NCBI GenBank assembly: GCA_016783145.1
Contig: JADHXD010000039.1
Location: 1-36,831, forward strand
Length of the DNA stretch: 36,831 nt
Source: Anaerolineae bacterium
GTDB lineage: Bacteria > Chloroflexota > Anaerolineae > JAFGEY01
Direction of reading: 5' to 3'
The first letter of the stretch is position 1; every line of letters starts with the position of its first letter. Under the pieces are notes generated by a model. It was given only the letters and a program-made list of their open reading frames with translations, did not search any database and was not told the DNA's origin. Positions 17,545 through 25,415 of the stretch are shown one piece after another. Position numbers and translations under genes: made by a program.

Positions 17545-20040
17545 ATGGTTATGCGATATGATCGATTCACAGAGCGCGCCCAGGATGCCGCGATGCGCGC
17601 TCAGGAGATACTGCTGCGCTACAGTCACAACCAGATCGACGTAGAGCACCTGCTTCTGGCGCTGCTGGAGCAACCAGACGGCGTGGTCTCGCAGATGATG
17701 GACAAACTCGGCGCAGACATCGAGATGATCAAGAGACGGATAGACGAGATCTTGCGGGTCAGCCCCAAGGCAGCGATCTATGGCGGCGGCGCCGGGCAGA
17801 TGTTCATCACACCGCGCGTCAAGCGGGTGTTCGACCGGGCCAACAAGGAAGCCAGCGATCTGAAAGACGAGTACATCTCGACCGAGCACATCTTTCTGGC
17901 GATCGCCAGCGAGCGCGGGACGCCGACCGACCGGCTCTTGCGTGATAACGGGGTCACAAAGCAGCGCATCTATGACGCGATCGAAGAGATACGCGGCGGA
18001 AAGCGGATCACCACCCCGCGTGCAGAGACGCAGTTCCGCACCCTGGAAAAGTACAGTCGCGATCTCACCCAGTTTGCCCGCGAGGGGAAACTGGATCCCG
18101 TGATCGGGCGCGACACGGAGATCTTGCGTGTCATCCAGGTGCTTAGCCGCCGAACCAAGAACAACCCTGTGCTGATTGGCGAGGCAGGCGTCGGCAAGAC
18201 GGCGATCGTCGAGGGTCTGGCACAAAAGATCGCCACCGAGGACGTGCCCGAGATCTTGAGCGGCAAAAGGGTCGTGCAGTTGGACCTGGGAAGCATGGTC
18301 GCGGGATCTCGCTTCCGGGGAGACTTTGAGGAACGGCTCAAGGGGACGATCGAAGAGATCCAGCAGTCTCAGGGCGAGATTATCCTGTTCATCGACGAAA
18401 TCCACACTGTGGTCGGCGCGGGTTCGGCCAGCGGTGCGCTGGATGCCGGCAACATGCTCAAGCCGGCCCTGGCTCGTGGTGAGCTGCAGTGCGTCGGGGC
18501 GACTACGCTGGACGAATACCGCAAATACATCGAAAAGGACTCTGCCCTGGAGCGCCGGTTTGCGCCGGTGTACGTGGGTGAACCCAGTGTGGAAGAGGCG
18601 ATCCAGATGCTGCGGGGCCTGCGCGATCGCTACGAAGCACACCACAAGGTGCGCTTCACAGACGAGGCATTGGTCTCTGCCGCCCAACTCTCGCACCGCT
18701 ATGTCACCGGTCGCCGCCTGCCTGACAAGGCGATCGACCTGATCGACGAAGCCGCTGCCAAGCTGCGCATCGCTATCTATGAGATGCCACCGGACCTCAA
18801 GGAAAAGAAAAAGGAGCTCCAGCGTCTGGCGACCGAGGAACAGGCCGCAGGAGCGGACCGCGACTATGCACGCGCGGCCGAGTTCAAGAGCCAGAGGCTC
18901 CAGCTTGAGGATGAGTTCGCCAGCGAGCGCGATGCGTGGCAGATGGAGATGAACCTGGACGAATACGTGGAAAAGGCCGACATCGCCGAGGTCATCCAGA
19001 CCTGGACGGGAATCCCCGTTTCCAGCATGCTCGAGACAGAGGCCGAGAAACTGCTGCACATGGAAGACCGGCTGCGCGAGCGGATCGTGGGTCAGGACGA
19101 GGGGATCCAGGCCGTGTCGAACGCCATTCGGCGTGCACGATCGGGTCTCAAGGACCCGCGTCGTCCCATCGGCAGCTTTATCTTTCTCGGATCCTCTGGA
19201 GTGGGCAAGACGGAGATGGCCAAGGTGCTCGCCGAATTCATGTTTGGCGACGACGAGGCCCTGCTGACCATCGATATGAGCGACTACCAGGAACGGCACA
19301 CCGTATCCAGGCTGTCGGGAGCGCCGCCAGGTTACGTCGGTTACGAGGAAGGTGGACAGCTCACCGAGGCCGTGCGCCGCCGTCCGTACCAGGTCGTCCT
19401 GTTTGACGAGATCGAAAAAGCTCATCCCGATGTCTGGAACTCGCTGCTGCAGATCTTGGAGGAAGGGCGGTTGACCGACGGTCAGGGACACGTCGTGGAC
19501 TTTCGGAACACGGTCCTGATCATGACCTCGAACATCGGCACAAGTTTCGCGCCCACGGGAGGCACCCTGGGATTCGTTCGTCCCGATGAAAGCGCGACGG
19601 ACACCGAGGACTTGCTGCGCAAAGAGATCAGCAACAAGCTCAAGCGGACGTTTCGGCCCGAGTTCTTGAACCGTCTTGACGAGGTGATCATCTTCCACAA
19701 CCTGACCGCGGAACACATGCTGCAGATCGTGGATATGCAGATGAAAGAGGTCGGCGGGCGACTGCACGAACAAGGAGCGCAGATCACGCTGACAGATGCG
19801 GCCCGCGAATGGCTGGCGGACAAGGGTTACGACCCCCAGTTCGGGGCGCGACCGCTGCGCCGGGCTCTGCAGCGCTACATCGAGAACCCGCTCTCGATCA
19901 AGCTGCTCAGCGGCGAGCTGCAGACGAGCCTCATCGTCGCCGATATCGAGGAGGACGAGATGGTCTTTCGACCGGCCGACCAGGTGATGTTCGAGGAGGC
20001 CGCTGCGGAGCAGGAACCTGCCGAGCAGCCGCTGACCTAG
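17545..20040 (+). CDS. clpC: Clp protease ATP-binding chaperone ClpC
   Basis: The protein has 831 residues. This hexameric AAA+ unfoldase feeds proteins to ClpP. An N-terminal substrate domain with two Clp_N repeats covers about 1-150. The first ATPase has Walker A GEAGVGKT (212-219) and Walker B ILFIDEIH near 280-287. A short middle segment with a UVR-like charged helix (413-460) replaces the long ClpB coiled coil. The second ATPase has Walker A GSSGVGKT (549-556; GPTGVGKT is commoner) and [11 protein letters not shown]. Residues 675-677 are LGF in the loop that docks on ClpP, so this is ClpC and not ClpB. ATG 17545 follows GAGGT; ATG 17551 is an alternative. No clpP, mcsA/B or ctsR is adjacent. 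Confidence 0.93.
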   Translation: MVMRYDRFTERAQDAAMRAQEILLRYSHNQIDVEHLLLALLEQPDGVVSQMMDKLGADIEMIKRRIDEILRVSPKAAIYGGGAGQMFITPRVKRVFDRANKEASDLKDEYISTEHIFLAIASERGTPTDRLLRDNGVTKQRIYDAIEEIRGGKRITTPRAETQFRTLEKYSRDLTQFAREGKLDPVIGRDTEILRVIQVLSRRTKNNPVLIGEAGVGKTAIVEGLAQKIATEDVPEILSGKRVVQLDLGSMVAGSRFRGDFEERLKGTIEEIQQSQGEIILFIDEIHTVVGAGSASGALDAGNMLKPALARGELQCVGATTLDEYRKYIEKDSALERRFAPVYVGEPSVEEAIQMLRGLRDRYEAHHKVRFTDEALVSAAQLSHRYVTGRRLPDKAIDLIDEAAAKLRIAIYEMPPDLKEKKKELQRLATEEQAAGADRDYARAAEFKSQRLQLEDEFASERDAWQMEMNLDEYVEKADIAEVIQTWTGIPVSSMLETEAEKLLHMEDRLRERIVGQDEGIQAVSNAIRRARSGLKDPRRPIGSFIFLGSSGVGKTEMAKVLAEFMFGDDEALLTIDMSDYQERHTVSRLSGAPPGYVGYEEGGQLTEAVRRRPYQVVLFDEIEKAHPDVWNSLLQILEEGRLTDGQGHVVDFRNTVLIMTSNIGTSFAPTGGTLGFVRPDESATDTEDLLRKEISNKLKRTFRPEFLNRLDEVIIFHNLTAEHMLQIVDMQMKEVGGRLHEQGAQITLTDAAREWLADKGYDPQFGARPLRRALQRYIENPLSIKLLSGELQTSLIVADIEEDEMVFRPADQVMFEEAAAEQEPAEQPLT

Positions 20041-20160
20041 AACCGGCGACGGAACGACCTTCCCCAAGAGCCGGGGCACACCGAGGGGTCCTATTCCCCG
20101 GCGTGGGCCGACGTCGATGGAGAAACCATACAGCACCGCGGCGCCAAATAGAAGGATGTG

Positions 20161-20196
20161 ACTTGACGACCGGGCACCAGAGCCCGGTCGTCAAGT
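20161..20196. terminator. 15-bp perfect hairpin between clpC and the DHH-CBS-CCA gene
   Basis: The arms 20161-20175 and 20182-20196 are perfectly complementary (ACTTGACGACCGGGC in the left arm) around a six-base loop. No T-run follows on the plus strand. The GGGAG ribosome site of the next gene starts just after the hairpin, so it could be a terminator without a U-tail, an mRNA-stabilising 3' end for clpC, or a control on the next start. Confidence 0.6.
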
Positions 20197-20211
20197 AAGG
20201 GAGAGCGCATC

Positions 20212-22866
20212 GTGCCGGTCAGAACGATGACCATTGCCCTGACCCACGAGAACGCGGACTTTGACGCCGTGTCCGCGCTGCTGGGCGCGGCAAAACTCTA
20301 TCCCAAGACGATCCCGGTGCTGCCCCGGCACGTGAACCGGAACGTGCGCCACTTTCTCACCCTGTACGATGAAGACCTCCCTATGGTCCAGGTCGATGAC
20401 CTGCCCCGAGACTATATCTCGCGGGTGATCCTGGTAGACACCCAGGCTATGGTCACCATCAGGCGCATGGAGCAGGACCTGCAAGTGCAGATCATCGATC
20501 ACCACCCTCTGTCTCGCGAACTGCCACCCGGTTGGGCCTACAGCGGAGAGACGGTGGGCGCGGTCACGACGCTCCTGGTCGAGCAGATCATCGAGCACCG
20601 ATACCCTGCTTCCCCAATCGAGGCCACGCTCTTTCTGCTGGGGATCTATGAGGACACCGGATCGCTCTCCTACCACACCACGACCCCGCGCGATGTGCGC
20701 TGCGCGGCCTGGCTGCTGGAACAAGGGGCCAGGCTGGATATCGCCAACGATTTCCTGCACTATCCGCTGACGAACGATCAGCGCAAGCTGTATGACCTGT
20801 TCTTGGAGAACGCTGAAACCCTCACCTTTGCCGGGCAGTCCGTCGTCGTGGTAGCGATCTCGTTTCCGCGCTACGTCGAAGAGGTCTCCGTGCTGGCGCA
20901 CAAGCTGCGCGACGTACTGGATCCGGTTGCCCTCTTTTTGCTGGTCCAGTTCAGCGACCAGGTCCAACTGATCGCTCGCTCGACCAGCGACGCGATCGAT
21001 GTGTCCAGGATCGCCTCTGGGCTCGGCGGTGGAGGGCACAGCCGGGCATCGGCGGCACTGATCCGGGGAATGGATCTGCAGGAAGCCAAGTCCCGGCTGC
21101 TGGCCCTGCTGGCAGAACACGTTCGACCGGCAATCACCGTGCGCCAGATCATGTCTTTTGGCGTGCGTACAGTCAGCCCGACCACCACGGTCGCCGAAGC
21201 CGCAGAGCAGATGCGGCGCTATGGGCATGAGGGATTCCCCGTACTCGAGAATGGACTGGTCGTGGGCATGCTCACGCGACGCGAGATCGATCGCGCGATG
21301 CGGCTGGGACTGGCCAATGCCCCCATCTCGATGTATATGACCAAGGGGCCGATCGCCGTACATCCCGATGACGCGATCGAGACCCTGCAGCAGGTGATGA
21401 TCGAGCACGGCGTGGGGCAAGTGCCGGTGGTTTCGGACAGCGGGCAAATCCTGGGCATCGTGACGCGCACCGACCTCATCAACCTGCTCTTGTCCACCCC
21501 TGAACGTAGAGACCGCCGATCCCGCCGCGAAGAGATCTCGGACAAGCTCGCCCAGATGATCAGCAAGGACAAGCTGGACCTGCTGTGGCAGGCCGCCGAG
21601 TGCGCTCGATCGCTGGGCTATGCGCTGTACATCGTCGGTGGGTTTGTGCGCGACCTGCTCCTGGGGCGGGAGAACCTCGACATCGACCTGGTCGTAGAAG
21701 GGGACGCCATCGCCCTGGCCAGGCGGTTGGCCGAGGAGAACGGCGGTCGCGTACGATCGCATGCCCCATTCGGCACCGCCAAGTGGATCTTGCAGGGGGG
21801 CGAGTCGCTGGACCTGGTATCCGCACGCCGCGAGTTCTACCCCTATCCTACGGCGCTGCCCCAGGTCGAGAGATCATCGATCAAGCACGACCTGCACCGC
21901 CGCGACTTTGCCATCAACACCCTGGCGATCCGCCTAGATCGCGACCACTATGGCGAGCTGCTTGACTTTTATGAGGGAGAACAAGACCTGCGCAACGGCC
22001 TGATCCGGGTACTGCACTCGTTGAGCCTTGTCGAAGATCCGACGCGGATCTTGAGGGCAGTCCGCCTCGAACAGCGACTGGGCTTCCAGATCGAGCCACG
22101 CACGCGGGAGTTGATCGCCAACGCGCTGGGGCTGCTGCCTCGCGTGAGTGGGGAGCGGATCCGTCACGAGCTGTACTTGCTGTTTCAGGAACAGGAGCCC
22201 GAATCCGGACTGGCGCGCATGCAAGAGCTGGGCATTCTGCACCAGATCCATCCCGGCCTGCGCTGCGATGGCTGGCTCCAAGACAAGTTCCGGATGCTGC
22301 GCCAGGTGATGTCCCAGTGGTACGAGCAGAGCTGGCAACCGTCCATCGTCCTGGAAGAGCACGACACTTTGCACGGGATGCCCCTTCCGGTCAACAACGC
22401 CCCCCAGCTCTACATGGCCTTGCTCTCCTACCGCTTGATCCGGCCCGAGCTGGACGACCTGATCACACAGATCAGGCTTGTCTCCGATGACGCGCGGCTG
22501 CTGGAAGAGGTCGCATCGCTGCGTGACGTGCTGGCCTCCCTGCAGGTCGCAGAGCTGCCTCCAAGCAAGGTCGTTCGCCTCCTGGAGCCCTACTCTGGCC
22601 CCGCCATCCTTGTGGCCTGGGTCGCCACCGAATCGGGCAGAGTTCGCGAGCATCTCTCGCACTACTGGCAGACCTACCGGCACGTCAAACCGTCGCTCAC
22701 CGGCAACGACCTCAAGGCGATGGGGCTGACGCCGGGCCCCGTGTTTGGTCGCATACTGAGCGCCTTGCGGGACGCCCGCCTGGATCGGGAGATCTCGTCT
22801 GAAGAGGAGGAGCGGCGCGTGGTCCAGGAGATGATTGGATCGGACGCTGGTCGCAGGGAGCGATGA
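20212..22866 (+). CDS. DHH-DHHA1 phosphoesterase / twin CBS / tRNA CCA-(A-)adding nucleotidyltransferase fusion
   Basis: The protein has 884 residues and three parts. Residues 1-300 are a DHH phosphoesterase with all motifs intact: HENADFDA (12-19), D76, D96-H97-H98, D148 in YEDTG and the DHHA1 loop GGGGHSRAS (272-280); this is a nanoRNase/pAp-phosphatase-like fold. Residues about 307-428 are two CBS domains, likely adenine-nucleotide sensors. Residues about 455-884 are a class II nucleotidyltransferase with GGFVRD (476-481), D490 and D492 and HRRDFAINTLA, that is a CCA- or A-adding enzyme. The fusion is known in several phyla. It could join tRNA 3'-end repair to short-RNA removal. GTG 20212 follows GGGAGAG; ATG 20227 is an alternative. 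The stop overlaps rarA. Confidence 0.9.
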   Translation: MPVRTMTIALTHENADFDAVSALLGAAKLYPKTIPVLPRHVNRNVRHFLTLYDEDLPMVQVDDLPRDYISRVILVDTQAMVTIRRMEQDLQVQIIDHHPLSRELPPGWAYSGETVGAVTTLLVEQIIEHRYPASPIEATLFLLGIYEDTGSLSYHTTTPRDVRCAAWLLEQGARLDIANDFLHYPLTNDQRKLYDLFLENAETLTFAGQSVVVVAISFPRYVEEVSVLAHKLRDVLDPVALFLLVQFSDQVQLIARSTSDAIDVSRIASGLGGGGHSRASAALIRGMDLQEAKSRLLALLAEHVRPAITVRQIMSFGVRTVSPTTTVAEAAEQMRRYGHEGFPVLENGLVVGMLTRREIDRAMRLGLANAPISMYMTKGPIAVHPDDAIETLQQVMIEHGVGQVPVVSDSGQILGIVTRTDLINLLLSTPERRDRRSRREEISDKLAQMISKDKLDLLWQAAECARSLGYALYIVGGFVRDLLLGRENLDIDLVVEGDAIALARRLAEENGGRVRSHAPFGTAKWILQGGESLDLVSARREFYPYPTALPQVERSSIKHDLHRRDFAINTLAIRLDRDHYGELLDFYEGEQDLRNGLIRVLHSLSLVEDPTRILRAVRLEQRLGFQIEPRTRELIANALGLLPRVSGERIRHELYLLFQEQEPESGLARMQELGILHQIHPGLRCDGWLQDKFRMLRQVMSQWYEQSWQPSIVLEEHDTLHGMPLPVNNAPQLYMALLSYRLIRPELDDLITQIRLVSDDARLLEEVASLRDVLASLQVAELPPSKVVRLLEPYSGPAILVAWVATESGRVREHLSHYWQTYRHVKPSLTGNDLKAMGLTPGPVFGRILSALRDARLDREISSEEEERRVVQEMIGSDAGRRER

Positions 22867-25106
22867 GCACAAGAGACCTGTTTGAGCACTCTCTCCAGGA
22901 ACAGATCGATCGGGAAGCGCCACTGGCGGCCCGAATGCGGCCCCACACGCTGGATGAATACGCAGGGCAGGAGCACATCATCGGGCCTGGACGTCTGCTG
23001 CGGCGCGCCATCCAGGCGGACCAGCTTTCTTCACTCATCTTCTATGGGCCGCCCGGCACCGGCAAGACCACCCTGGCGATGGTCATCGCCCGGACCACAC
23101 AGAGCCATTTCATCACCATCAATGCCGTGCTTGCCGGTGTCAAGGACATCCGCGAGGCGATCCAGACGGCGCAGGAGTACCGCGGGATGTACCAGCGGCG
23201 TACGATCCTCTTTGTGGACGAGGTCCATCGCTGGAACAAGGCACAACAGGACGCGCTCCTGCCCTGGGTCGAAAACGGCACCGTGATCCTGATTGGCGCG
23301 ACGACAGAGAATCCCTACTTTTCGGTCAATCGCCCCCTCGTCAGCCGCAGCCGAATCTTTCAGCTCAAATCCCTCACCGAGGACAACCTGCGCCAGATCG
23401 CCCTGCAGGCCATTCGGGATCCAGAGCGCGGCTATGGCCAGCTCAAGGTCGAACTCCATCCCGATGCCCTGGATCACCTGGTCAACGTGGCCAACGGCGA
23501 CGCGCGTGGGGTGCTCAACGCCCTAGAGCTCGCCGTGGAGACCACGCCCCCCAACAGAGAGGGCGTGATCGTCATCGATTCTTCTGTGGCCGAAGAGTCC
23601 ATCCAGCGGCGGGCGGTGCTCTATGACAAGGATGGCGACGCGCACTATGATACCATCTCGGCCTTTATCAAGAGCTTGCGCGGTTCCGACCCCGACGCGG
23701 CATTGTACTGGCTGGCCAAGATGGTCTACGCGGGCGAGGACCCGCGTTTCATCTTTCGCCGTATGCTCATCTTTGCCGGCGAAGATGTCGGGCTGGCGGA
23801 TCCCAGCGCCATGGGTGTGGTCCACGCCTGTGCCGAGACATTCGACCGCATCGGCCTGCCCGAGGGCCGGTTCCCCCTCTCGCAGGCTACCCTCTACCTG
23901 GCGACCGCGCCCAAGTCCAACTCGGCGATGGGGCTCTTTGATGCCCTTTCGACGGTCGAGCGTGAGCAAGAGGGAGAGGTGCCCACCCACCTGCGCGATG
24001 GCAGCCGGGATAAGGAGGGGTTCGGTCACGGCGAGGGGTATCTCTACCCTCACGCCTACCGCGATCACTGGGTCGCGCAGCAGTACCTGCCCACTACGCT
24101 GCAGGGCAAGGTCTTTTACCAGCCCTCCGACCAGGGATACGAGAGGCAGATCCGCGACCGGGTGACCCGCCGCCGCGAGGCACAACTGGCGGCCATGGTC
24201 GAGGGGACTCACGTTGCCCCGCCCGAGGTGCTCACCTACTCGCCTACGGACCGCGACCGCGACCGGTGGCTCCAGCGCGCCATCGGGAACGTCGGCGAAC
24301 ACCTGGGCCGCCGTCGGGATTGGGTGCTCGACAGGGTCGGGCTGGAGCGCCACCACCTCGTGCTGGACATCCACGCCGGGACGGGGCTCCTCACGTGGGA
24401 GTCGATCCGCCGCGTGCCAGAGGGTGGGGTGTGGGCGCTGGCCCCTGACGAGGATGCGGCGGGTGCGCTGCGCCAGCAGGCAGGCAGGCTGGACGAGCTC
24501 GCTCGCCCCACGGTCCTCGCTGGCACGATCGCCCAACTGCCGGACCTGCTGGCTGCCTGCGGAGACGCGGCGGTCCGCTTTGACGCCATCGTCGGGCACA
24601 ATGCCTTCACACACGGACTGGCGGGCGATCGCGCCCGGGACGCGAGCGTGCTTGCCGACCTGCTGGCTCCGGGGGGACGCGTCTGCCTGGCGCAGGTCCT
24701 GCCCAAGCACACACAACGCATCTACGCGCTGGTCGATCTGTCAGGCCTGCCAGAGAGCCTGGGGGGACGGATCACCGCCGCCGAGGAAGCGATCTATGAC
24801 AACCCGGACGATGGATGGGTGAACTGGGACCTGGCCGACCTCGAGAGTGCGTTTCGCGCCGCTGGCTGTGGGCAGATCACATCTGAGGTCGAGACGCAGG
24901 TCACAGAGCTCCTCGTCACCCCCGCGCTCCTGGAGAGATGGTTCTCGACCGACCCCGGTGGAGAGCGACCGACCTATGCCCAGCACTTGCTGCGACAGAT
25001 CTCCCCCGATGAGCTGTCGCGCTACAGAGCGACGCTACAGCACGCATGCCTGAACCAGGCGGTGCCCTGGCGTTCGCGCACAGCACTCATCCTGATCGGG
25101 GGCTAG
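22863..25106 (+). CDS. rarA: Replication-associated recombination ATPase RarA fused to a C-terminal methyltransferase-like domain
   Basis: The protein has 747 residues, against about 440 for plain RarA/MgsA. Residues 1-435 are RarA: ARMRPHTLDEYAGQEH, Walker A GPPGTGKT (62-69), Walker B ILFVDEVHRW (D119, E120), TTENPYFSVN and the tetramerisation region ending in YLPTTLQGKVFYQPSDQGYE. RarA acts on stalled forks and single-strand gaps with SSB. After a linker, residues about 480-747 resemble a Rossmann-type methyltransferase (LVLDIHAGTGLL near 499-510, LLAPGGRVCLAQVLPKH near 650). A RarA/unknown-domain fusion is known in cyanobacteria. Whether the tail methylates anything is unknown; its acidic-loop residues are not clearly conserved. 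ATG overlaps the previous stop as ATGA. A run of seven T follows the stop directly. Confidence 0.9.
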   Translation: MSTRDLFEHSLQEQIDREAPLAARMRPHTLDEYAGQEHIIGPGRLLRRAIQADQLSSLIFYGPPGTGKTTLAMVIARTTQSHFITINAVLAGVKDIREAIQTAQEYRGMYQRRTILFVDEVHRWNKAQQDALLPWVENGTVILIGATTENPYFSVNRPLVSRSRIFQLKSLTEDNLRQIALQAIRDPERGYGQLKVELHPDALDHLVNVANGDARGVLNALELAVETTPPNREGVIVIDSSVAEESIQRRAVLYDKDGDAHYDTISAFIKSLRGSDPDAALYWLAKMVYAGEDPRFIFRRMLIFAGEDVGLADPSAMGVVHACAETFDRIGLPEGRFPLSQATLYLATAPKSNSAMGLFDALSTVEREQEGEVPTHLRDGSRDKEGFGHGEGYLYPHAYRDHWVAQQYLPTTLQGKVFYQPSDQGYERQIRDRVTRRREAQLAAMVEGTHVAPPEVLTYSPTDRDRDRWLQRAIGNVGEHLGRRRDWVLDRVGLERHHLVLDIHAGTGLLTWESIRRVPEGGVWALAPDEDAAGALRQQAGRLDELARPTVLAGTIAQLPDLLAACGDAAVRFDAIVGHNAFTHGLAGDRARDASVLADLLAPGGRVCLAQVLPKHTQRIYALVDLSGLPESLGGRITAAEEAIYDNPDDGWVNWDLADLESAFRAAGCGQITSEVETQVTELLVTPALLERWFSTDPGGERPTYAQHLLRQISPDELSRYRATLQHACLNQAVPWRSRTALILIGG

Positions 25107-25111
25107 TTTTT

Positions 25112-25140
25112 TTGCGAACCCTGTCCCGTTGTGGTATAAT
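25112..25140 (+). promoter_or_regulatory. Promoter of the oligopeptide-binding protein gene
   Basis: TTGCGA (25112-25117), 17 bases, then TATAAT (25135-25140). The predicted start near 25147 gives an unusually long leader of about 270 bases. Confidence 0.65.
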
Positions 25141-25143
25141 TTC

Positions 25144-25360
25144 GCACCTCGGCTTTCGCCCGGCCAAAGGGCGATCGCAGGTGTCTGCTCTCGAGTGATA
25201 CGCCTTGCAGCAGCGTCGATGCTCCGGGGCGTGTTGGACGAGAGTCGTTTTTGGTTGTACATGATCCCAAACCCCATGAATGCAATGGATAGACGAGGGA
25301 GGTGCCGCGGCAACCGAGATACGGATCGAACGCGTCCCGGAGGCGGGCTTGCGCGCCCGG
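25144..25360 (+). ncRNA. Structured 5' leader with T-box-like core (candidate cis-regulatory RNA)
   Basis: Three foldable parts are visible. Hairpin 1 pairs GCACCT (25144-25149) with AGGTGT (25179-25184) and, inside, TCGCCC with GGGCGA. Hairpin 2 pairs CTCTCG (25188-25193) with CGAGAG (25239-25244), then TACGCC with GGCGTG, leaving an asymmetric loop. Part 3 is AGGGAGGTGCCGCGG (25296-25310) with CGCGTCCC (25331-25338): GGGA/TCCC and CGCG/CGCG pair around a bulge, the shape of a T-box antiterminator (AGGGUGGNACCGCG ... CGUCCC). The invariant U that pairs with the tRNA end is A here, so a working T-box is doubtful. No U-run follows. Other leader classes I know did not fit. If hairpin 1 forms in the message, transcription would have to start slightly earlier than 25147. 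Confidence 0.35.
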
Positions 25361-25415
25361 TACAAAGGGATACCCACAAGACATTGAGCCTAGTTTTCCC
25401 GGGAGGAGAACAGTG

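Noticed and set aside
17401..17545. CIRCE or CtsR operator upstream of clpC
   Set aside because: Neither the TTAGCACTC/GAGTGCTAA inverted repeat nor GGTCAAA-type heptads is present.
17350..20136. An open frame of 928 codons opposite clpC
   Set aside because: It is fully antisense to a conserved chaperone, starts in the next intergenic region and shows no recognisable domain.
25261..25340. SAM-I/SAM-IV riboswitch suggested by GCGGCAACC
   Set aside because: Only this short stretch fits; the remaining conserved core around the binding pocket and the GATGAAACC segment are absent.
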